From positions 1-14,318 of the forward strand of contig DASZHC010000179.1 of assembly GCA_035938215.1 (NCBI GenBank): a DNA stretch of 14,318 nucleotides, written 5' to 3'. The notes under the pieces were generated by a model. It was given only the letters and a program-made list of their open reading frames with translations, ran no database searches and was not told where the DNA came from. Of this stretch, positions 6,565-12,296 are shown piece by piece. The position numbers and the translations under genes are program-made. Within the stretch, counting starts at the first letter, position 1. Each line of letters begins with the position of its first letter. Source of the DNA: DASZHC01 sp035938215 (GTDB taxonomy: Bacteria > Verrucomicrobiota > Verrucomicrobiia > Chthoniobacterales > JAFAMB01).

Positions 6565-7997
6565 GCTGGTTCTTCACCAGTTCCAAAATCTGATCGGTCA
6601 ATTCCTCGTCATTTTTTAGCGCAGCCTTGATTGCGAATTTCACCTTTCTCACCTTGAAAAAGTTCTCTCGCCAATCGTCTTGGGTGCTCGCCCGGACGGC
6701 AACATCCACCGCGATCGCCAGTGCCTCATTCTTGCCGAGGTTGTCATAAAGCGCCCTCTTGGCAGGAGTATTGAGTGCTTTCGGATACGACTCCCCGGCG
6801 AGCGGATTCTTCACCTTCTTCGTCAGCTCGATGATCTCTTCCAGATACTCTTTGTAATCCAAGGCATTCTGTCTGCGCTGCTGGATCAGGCCATCGAGCA
6901 ACTCCGACATCTTGTCGTAATATTTCGGGTTGATCGGTTGCTCATCAATGATCAGTTTGCGGACGTTATTTTCGATGGTTTCCGCCACTGCTTCTTTGCT
7001 TTCACGGATGCCCTTAGGTACAGCGTCCACGGCGTCGGCACCGCGCTCGACGATTAGTTCAACCAGCGACATGTCGTCGAAGCCGGAAAATTTTTCACTA
7101 TCTTCGGCCCGAATGTACGCATCGATCAAGTGACGCATGGCGGGCTCATACATCTTGAGATCAATGGCATCGCAACTGTGCTTCTTCACTTCATCACGGA
7201 TGCTCTCAAAATGCTTCACTTGCGTCTTGATGGTCTCGATTTCGGCGGGGCTGTAGCCAGCCTCGTCCATTTCATTTGCCAGATTTGCGTAAGCTCGAAT
7301 GAGTGATGCGGTCAGCTTGTAAAGGGAGAGACGTTTCGGTTCGTTTTTCTTTAAGTTGCTCCACGTTGCCGTGATCTTTCGCCGAGAAGTAGCGGAAATA
7401 TGCCAATGAATCCTTCGGCATTTCCACCGGTTCGCAGAGAGCGATCACTGCTTCCAGGGCCTCTTCCAAATGCTCACGTGCTTTGCCAAGCCGGTCTTCG
7501 AGGAGACCGGCTACATCTTCCTTATCGTAGCCATCAAGTGCGCCGGAGGTGTAGTCGTGGATGGAGCTTTCGAGGCTTTTGAACAAGTCTTTGTAGTCGA
7601 TGATGTAACCGTATTCCTTGTCATCGCCGTCCTGTCGGTTCACGCGGCAGATGGCCTGAAACAAGCCGTGGTCGCGCATCTGTTTGTCGATGTAGAGATA
7701 AGTAGCCGGGGGCGCGTCGAAGCCGGTCAACAACTTGTCCACCACGATGAGGAGTTTCATCTGGCCCGGTTCCTCAATGAACCTCTTTTTCACCGCCTTC
7801 TCGAATTCCTCGATTTTGTTGACCGCCGTCTCCGGTGCTTCATTGAACCAGTCGGCTAGCATTTTCCTGTAGATGCCGTACTGCCGCAGTTTCTCCGTCA
7901 GTCCCTCGCCAGATTCCTCACCTTTGAGTTCCGCCGGAGACGGTTTGTAAGAGGTCACGATGGCGCACTTACCCGCAAGATCAGTTTGATCGAAAAT
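6554..7997 (-). pseudogene. hsdR: Type I restriction enzyme R subunit, 5'-truncated and frameshifted
   Basis: Only the second helicase domain and the C-terminal region survive. Reading down from 7997: FDQTDLAGKCAIVTSYKP, then the motor motifs LLIVVDKLLTGFDAP and QAICRVNR (superfamily 2 motifs V and VI), then the helical C-terminal region with ETIENNVRKLIIDEQPINP and a KNQHEY end. A TGA at 7998-8000 closes the frame upstream, and no PD-(D/E)xK nuclease, Walker A or DEAD-box part is present, so about half or more of a normal R subunit is missing. Near 7343-7354 one extra base in an A/T run shifts the frame: removing it restores LKKNEPKRLSLYKLTASLIR and joins directly to MDEAGYSPAE. No hsdM or hsdS is in the window. 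The product cannot restrict DNA; a short helicase fragment might still be made. Confidence 0.9.
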
Positions 7998-8039
7998 TCA
8001 AAGAACCTACACGCTTGGTAGATGCTCCCGGAGACTAGC

Positions 8040-8186
8040 ATGGGTTCCCCCGTCCGCTCTTCAGGCGGTCGCAGCCCGGGCAATCCAGACGTTCAGAAGG
8101 CGAGGGAGGAATTCGACCGTGCGCGAAAGGTCGAAGAGAAATTCGATGGGGTCGATTTCACCAGGGTAGCCGGGGTAGCGCCCTAG
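8040..8186 (+). CDS. Small ORF with Shine-Dalgarno, unknown function
   Basis: The ATG at 8040-8042 is preceded by GGAG at 8030-8033 with a 6-base spacer, one of the best ribosome-binding sites in the window, and the frame runs 48 codons to TAG 8184-8186. The predicted peptide has a polar N-terminus (MGSPVRSSGGRSPGNPD) and then a charged amphipathic helix (VQKAREEFDRARKVEEKFDG). It lies in the gap between the truncated hsdR and the Fic gene, on the opposite strand. It could be a small regulatory or antitoxin-like protein, a fragment left by the deletion, or chance. The codon composition is reasonable but the length gives little power. Confidence 0.35.
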   Translation: MGSPVRSSGGRSPGNPDVQKAREEFDRARKVEEKFDGVDFTRVAGVAP

Positions 8187-8204
8187 TGGAAGTCAACACC
8201 TTCC

Positions 8205-9434
8205 TTAGTAGTCGGTCGGGGTTGCGCTGAATTCAAAGCCACCCAAAACCGTCTTACTGGCCGCATTCATTACCCCTAAAATTTCCTTCGCTACAAACAA
8301 TCGGTTTCGACTTCCGCCCGTATTTTCTTCCAAAAGCCCTCTCTTGGTCCAAAATTGAACACCTAAATTAACGTTGGGAAAGCTTTCCCCAGACTTTTTC
8401 ACATATCGAGAGATTGAAAAGTACGGATTGGCAAAGAGCACATCAAGGATCTGTGCGGCTGTTCGAGGAACTCTTTTAGCTTCCTTTAGCTTATTTTGGT
8501 AATTTTTGTAAAGCGCGAGAACCGCCTGAGCGTCTTTCAAGGCGGAGCGTGCTTGCTGACGAATGCCCAATAGGAAGAACTCTATCCACTCACGCCAAGC
8601 ACCTCTCTGGCTGACCGCGAGCAGCTTGTCGTAATAAGCGTCTCGATTCTCATCAAAATAACCGGAAAGGTAAAGCAGCGGCTGTGACAATAGTTTTCGC
8701 TCAGACAAAAACAGACTGATTATGGTTCTGCCTACTCTGCCATTGCCGTCCAGAAAAGGGTGAATAGCCTCAAATTGATAATGGAGAATTGCGCACTTAA
8801 TTAAAGGCGGCTCTTCTGAGTCGGAATGGAGATATTTTTCCCAATCGCTGAGCGCGTCCAGCATCTCGTCTGGCGGAGGCGGCACAAAAGTAGCCGTATT
8901 CGGAGTTGTCCCGCCGATCCAGTTTTGCGAGCGCCGAAGTTCACCGGGTGTCTTTGAACTTTCGCTGCCTCGGACGTCAACTAAAAGCGTTTTGTGCATC
9001 TCACAGATGAGCCTTTTACTGATGGGTAACTCCCTGACTACTTTCAACCCATGCTCCAGAGCGCGCACATAATTGAAAACCTCACGGATCTCCATCCGCA
9101 TAACCCTTGCGTTTTCATCAACTTCAAAGAGGAGAAGTTCGTCCATCTCAGCGTAGGTGTTTTCAATACGGGAACTCAAGAGTGCCTCTCGAAAAAGGTA
9201 GGGGCGGATGAGAAGATGAGGATTTGCAAGGATTTGCCCCGCCCCGGAAAGGTCGCCAATCGCTCTGTCGGCTTCAGAAAGCAGGCTAATAAGTTTCCAA
9301 TCCAAATCTAAAATGGGTGGCAACGTTTTTGGGAAAAATGCATTGTGACTTTCCGGGTCATTAGGTTTTAATCGTAGCATTGGGACTTTTCGACAGGTCC
9401 CGGCCACATCGGATGTGAAGTCTTCCGGCTTCAT
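8205..9434 (-). CDS. Class II Fic family AMP-transferase with C-terminal winged helix
   Basis: This is a 409-residue protein. The N-terminal domain carries the inhibitory helix motif S-x-x-x-E-N (LLSSRIENTYAE, Ser87 to Asn92), which defines class II Fic proteins: its Glu competes with ATP gamma-phosphate. The Fic core follows, with the beta-hairpin flap around residues 174-191 (GGTTPNTATFVPPPP) and the active-site loop HPFLDGNGRVGR at 225-236 (catalytic His225, anion-binding GNGR). After about residue 320 comes a winged-helix-like region (TAAQILDVLFANPYFSISRY, then FWTKRGLLEEN). Such enzymes transfer AMP from ATP to protein hydroxyls in the cytoplasm; the target is unknown. The ATG at 9432-9434 (MKPEDFTS, typical of relatives) is preferred to a TTG at 9443 that falls inside an operator-like repeat. 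Fic genes are commonly embedded in type I restriction loci, which fits the hsdR remnant downstream. Confidence 0.92.
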   Translation of the reverse strand: MKPEDFTSDVAGTCRKVPMLRLKPNDPESHNAFFPKTLPPILDLDWKLISLLSEADRAIGDLSGAGQILANPHLLIRPYLFREALLSSRIENTYAEMDELLLFEVDENARVMRMEIREVFNYVRALEHGLKVVRELPISKRLICEMHKTLLVDVRGSESSKTPGELRRSQNWIGGTTPNTATFVPPPPDEMLDALSDWEKYLHSDSEEPPLIKCAILHYQFEAIHPFLDGNGRVGRTIISLFLSERKLLSQPLLYLSGYFDENRDAYYDKLLAVSQRGAWREWIEFFLLGIRQQARSALKDAQAVLALYKNYQNKLKEAKRVPRTAAQILDVLFANPYFSISRYVKKSGESFPNVNLGVQFWTKRGLLEENTGGSRNRLFVAKEILGVMNAASKTVLGGFEFSATPTDY

Positions 9435-9437
9435 CGT

Positions 9438-9527
9438 ATTCAAGGAGAATTGAATAACGCTTTCTCTTATTCAAGCCAAATCGAGTTTGATTTAATAAGA
9501 TTCAACTGTATTCAAGTTTGCTTGAAT
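9438..9527. promoter_or_regulatory. Operator-like array of ATTCAA repeats before the Fic gene
   Basis: ATTCAA occurs on the plus strand at 9438, 9469, 9500 and 9510, so the spacings are 31, 31 and 10 bases, all near whole helical turns. Two copies are completed as inverted repeats: ATTCAA-6-TTGAAT (9438-9455) and ATTCAAG-4-CTTGAAT (9510-9527). The units starting at 9469 and 9500 match at roughly two thirds of their 31 positions. The array begins 3 bases upstream of the Fic ATG, covering its promoter and translation start. The likely reader is a repressor, possibly the Fic protein's own winged helix. Confidence 0.6.
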
Positions 9528-9996
9528 TGGGCTTTAATCTCCGAGTGGCGTCCGATTGGCCGCGACGATATGGTTCTAACTCTCTCGTTGGCAACAGCTT
9601 ACGGGCTCAGATATTTCTAACGTAAAAATCCTTATAGGACTGTCCAACCAACAGTGCTGCAGCGCGCGGGAGGAGTCTGTGTCCAGAGGACCTGGGCGAG
9701 GCAGATGTCCACGTTTGGAAATGATTTGATTGAGCGCCTCAGGACCAGGTTGGTTGATGTTCGACGTCAGGACGAATTGGGACAAAGGGTCGATCGCGGT
9801 CGCGAAGAAATTTGGATGTCATCGCGAACACGAAAACGGGGTGAACGGACGAGCAGATTGTCCTGTGCGTCTCTTTGCCAGGGCGCAGTGAAACGGCCAT
9901 CAGTAACCATTCTTTTGTCCCTGGCGCTCAATCAAGAGCGTGGGGCGGCTCGTTGAGGACGAAGACGGCGTTGCCCGAGTTGGATTGGAGCCGGTC
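9528..9996. other. Non-coding or fully decayed stretch
   Basis: Several short ORFs cross this stretch on both strands, but none has recognisable motifs or convincing composition. It sits between the Fic operator array and the dead integrase and may be eroded mobile-element DNA. A plus-strand frame around 9700-9810 (FGNDLIERLRTRLVDVRR) is the most protein-like segment, but it then becomes Arg/Ser-rich like a shadow. Confidence 0.4.
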
Positions 9997-10416
9997 TTAT
10001 GCGCGGATGGCGAAGTAGGCGTCCGCTTCGAATTTAGTTATGACTTCCCGATACTGATCCCTCAACATTCTTTCCAAATGGTCCGCTTGCAGGCTTGTCC
10101 AGGTGAAGCCTTTTGCGGCGACAGCGTAGGAGCAGAAGGAATGTCACAGGACATTTGGAGTCCACACAATCCCCGCCTTCTCGGCGGCTTGCTCCATCAC
10201 CCATTGCAGCTTGCGATTTGGTTTTACTGAGCCGCTTTTCGGCTCATGCGGCTTCAGCCAAGCAAGGAGATTGTCCCGGAACCTTCGAAATGGACGCAGA
10301 AGTCGATTACGAATCGGCTGCTCTACCTCTAAGCTACGTTGGCGCTGAGAAAAGGCCCGAGAATACCTCTCCAGAATCGATTCGTCAATCTGTGGGTGCG
10401 CAAGAACGACATCCAC
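9997..10416 (-). pseudogene. Tyrosine recombinase (phage-type integrase), C-terminal remnant
   Basis: The minus-strand frame ending at TAA 9997-9999 reads HSFCSYAVAAKGFTWTSLQA, then DHLERMLRDQYREVITKFEA and a YFAIRA end. This is the C-terminal catalytic pattern of integrases in which HSF-x-SY follows the catalytic Arg and YREL carries the nucleophile Tyr. Directly upstream is TGA 10144-10146, exactly where the second catalytic arginine (normally LRHSF) should be; a CGA to TGA change explains it. Before the stop the same frame gives DNLLAWLKPHEPKSG, KLQWVMEQAAEKAGI and VWTPNVL, again family-like. Further upstream, pieces resembling ILxGAFxGLRSxEVxxL are scattered over different frames (SLEVEQ, GILGPFLSA, SRFVIDF), so extra indels are present, and the N-terminal DNA-binding part is not found. 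This is a dead gene. Confidence 0.75.
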
Positions 10417-10441
10417 GTCCCGGCTTTGCGAGCAATGTGCG

Positions 10442-10466
10442 AATTGTAGACAATTTTATTGACAAT
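10442..10466 (+). promoter_or_regulatory. Inverted repeat and TTGACA box before the GntR gene
   Basis: AATTGT-AG-ACAATT (10442-10455) is a perfect 6-base-arm inverted repeat. Its TTGT-NN-ACAA core resembles operators of FCD-type GntR regulators. Two bases further on, ATTGACAAT (10458-10466) contains a consensus -35 box TTGACA (10459-10464). No good -10 hexamer is visible at 16-18 bases. The position, 29-53 bases before the regulator's ATG, suits autoregulation. Confidence 0.5.
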
Positions 10467-10494
10467 CCTATTTCCGGTGATTTCTTCTTCGTAG

Positions 10495-11187
10495 ATGACT
10501 GCAGCCCTTTCTAGGAACGTCGAATCCCGGGACGCCGGTTCTCTAGCCGTCCGGGTCGAGCGCGCTGTTGCGCAATGGATTTTCAAAGGTGAACTATCCG
10601 CCGGGCAAAAACTCACTGAACAGGAGGTCGTTGAGCGCATCGGTGTCAGCCGTGGTCCAGTTAGAGAAGCCTTTCGCGCCCTGGCAGACGTTGGCCTTCT
10701 CCAAATCGAACAGAATCGCGGAGCCTTCGTACGAAAGATCGATTTGGAAGAGGCGATTGAAATCCATGATGTCTATTCCGCATTGGAAGAACTTGCGACC
10801 CGGAGGGCAGTTGGTCGGCTTTCCAGCGCACAGATCGAGGAATTGAAGTCTCTCGTGGAATCGATGGATGCTGCGGCAGAAGCTGAAGACCTCGATCGGT
10901 ATTATGCTCTCAACCTCAGCTTTCACCAACGCCTGGTGGAGGGCAGCGGCAACCGAAGACTTTTGAGCATTTATAATCGGCTCCTCAACGAACTTCATCT
11001 CTTCCGGCGTTTTGGCCTGATGCAGCGAGGAGAAATGCAACGTTCCAATCACGAGCATCATCAGATTCTTGAAAAGATCGCCGCGGGTAACCCGGACGGT
11101 GCGGCAGAGGCGATGCGGGGTCACACTAGCGAACGACGCCGCAAGATGTTGTCAGGGTCTGACAAGTTCGATCCCAAATCACATTGA
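10495..11187 (+). CDS. GntR-family transcriptional regulator, FCD subfamily
   Basis: This is a 230-residue protein of normal length for FadR-type GntR regulators. The winged helix-turn-helix occupies about residues 18-82, with the hallmark GELSAGQKLTEQEVVERIGV, SRGPVREAFRALADVGLL and NRGAFV. The FCD ligand domain follows (about 88-215). Its metal-ligand positions show NLSFHQRL (His144, with Asn140 where Asp is common), EHHQIL (His188) and MRGH (His210). These domains usually sense small carboxylates. An in-frame TAG sits directly before the ATG at 10495, which fixes the earliest start; there is no Shine-Dalgarno. It lies 22 bases upstream of the symporter-like gene and very likely regulates it and the RND gene in one operon, as well as itself through the inverted repeat at 10442. 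Confidence 0.93.
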   Translation: MTAALSRNVESRDAGSLAVRVERAVAQWIFKGELSAGQKLTEQEVVERIGVSRGPVREAFRALADVGLLQIEQNRGAFVRKIDLEEAIEIHDVYSALEELATRRAVGRLSSAQIEELKSLVESMDAAAEAEDLDRYYALNLSFHQRLVEGSGNRRLLSIYNRLLNELHLFRRFGLMQRGEMQRSNHEHHQILEKIAAGNPDGAAEAMRGHTSERRRKMLSGSDKFDPKSH

Positions 11188-11209
11188 TCAATATTGGAGC
11201 ACGGCAGCC

Positions 11210-12268
11210 ATGCAAGTGATCCCGGTCGACGGAATGAAAACACACAGAAAGAAGCAAGGAAGCTCACGGAACGGATTCATAGTCGCTCTGCTTTGCTCGG
11301 TAGCTCTTGCCTTTATGTTCCCAAGTCCCGGCGCCAAGGGAGGCTGGGCGCATCCGGATCTTTTGAACAACGCGGGGGTCGCCTTGATTCTATTTTTGCA
11401 GGGATTGGCGATGGCCGTAGAACGAATGAAGACAGGTGCGAGTAACTGGCGCCTCCACGTCATCGTTCAAAGTTTTACTTTCCTCCTGTTCCCGATTGTC
11501 GGCTTGGCATTCCACGAGATCACCCGCATCATCTGGCCTTCCGAACCGAGTGCGCTGCGGGACGGATTTCTGTACCTATGCGTATTACCCTCGACTGTTT
11601 CTACGTCGGTAGTTCTGACGACGGTTGCCAGGGGTAATACGCCTGGCGCTATTTTTAATGCCGCACTCTCCAACATTTTGGGAGTCGCGCTTACTCCGAT
11701 TCTCGTGCACCTGTTGATGCAGGCGAGCGACCAAGTCAGTTCCTTCGGACCACTTCTGTTGAAGATTACTTTGCTCACTCTATTGCCATTCGCGATCGGA
11801 ATGGGAATCAGGCCTTTTGTTAGAAAATGGGTCGATGCGCGCGGATCGTGGCTGAACATCCTCAGCAACGGAGTCATCTTGTTTATCGTCTATACGGCCT
11901 TCTGTGATTCCGTCGAGGGAAGAATCTGGGAGCACTACGGCATGGGACTCACGGTTAAAGTACTGCTGGGTGTTATCGTGCTGTTTACCACCGTTTCGTT
12001 GCTCGTTTGGGCGGTTTCTAACGCTGCGAGACTAGGAAGAGACGATTTTATTGCTTCCCTGTTTTGTTCCGTTAAGAAGACGTTAGCGATGGGTGTTCCA
12101 CTGGCGCAACTCATTTTCGGGGCAAAGGCGAACCTGGGACTAATCCTGTTGCCCATCATGTTCTATCACCCGTTCCAGCTCTTTGTTTGCGGCCTGCTGG
12201 CAAATCACTTTTCCAGCCAGAATAGCGAAATCCAAGCAGGCGAGGTGTCTGCGATCGGCCAACCCTAA
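11210..12268 (+). CDS. Bile acid:sodium symporter-like (SBF-like, YfeH type) membrane transporter
   Basis: This is a 352-residue polytopic membrane protein with about ten hydrophobic segments. Family landmarks are LLNNAGVALILFLQGLAMAV (second helix region with the GLxM element), FPIVGLAFH, and LCVLPSTVSTSVVLTTVARG, the P-S/T-x-x-S/T crossover region typical of SBF-like proteins. AIFNAALSNILGVALTPILV follows, then KKTLAMGVPLAQLIFG and LILLPIMFYHPFQLFV. Relatives belong to the SBF-like family, which includes YfeH and eukaryotic SLC10A7; their bacterial substrate is not established. The frame is open to 11069 inside the regulator gene, but the ATG at 11210, with GGAG ending 10 bases upstream, is the sensible start; the ATG at 11234 is an alternative. 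The stop overlaps the palindrome at 12265-12280. Confidence 0.88.
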   Translation: MQVIPVDGMKTHRKKQGSSRNGFIVALLCSVALAFMFPSPGAKGGWAHPDLLNNAGVALILFLQGLAMAVERMKTGASNWRLHVIVQSFTFLLFPIVGLAFHEITRIIWPSEPSALRDGFLYLCVLPSTVSTSVVLTTVARGNTPGAIFNAALSNILGVALTPILVHLLMQASDQVSSFGPLLLKITLLTLLPFAIGMGIRPFVRKWVDARGSWLNILSNGVILFIVYTAFCDSVEGRIWEHYGMGLTVKVLLGVIVLFTTVSLLVWAVSNAARLGRDDFIASLFCSVKKTLAMGVPLAQLIFGAKANLGLILLPIMFYHPFQLFVCGLLANHFSSQNSEIQAGEVSAIGQP

Positions 12269-12280
12269 CCGTACGGTTAG
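12265..12280. promoter_or_regulatory. Perfect 16-base palindrome between symporter and RND genes
   Basis: CTAACCGTACGGTTAG equals its own reverse complement over all 16 bases. It includes the symporter stop codon (TAA 12266-12268) and ends 16 bases before the RND ATG. It may be an operator, for example for a TetR- or GntR-type dimer. In RNA it can fold as a 6-pair stem with a GTAC loop and act as an intercistronic hairpin. No T-run follows, so it is not a classical terminator. Confidence 0.55.
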
Positions 12281-12296
12281 CTTCCCTAAAGAGATT

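Noticed and set aside
9654..9956. 100-codon plus-strand ORF beside the Fic array
   Set aside because: One helical-looking stretch followed by an Arg/Ser-rich tail; no motif, no ribosome-binding site, overlaps other equally long ORFs.
9940..10514. Plus-strand ORFs 9940-10230 and 10113-10514
   Set aside because: They are shadows of the minus-strand integrase remnant, which carries recognisable family motifs.
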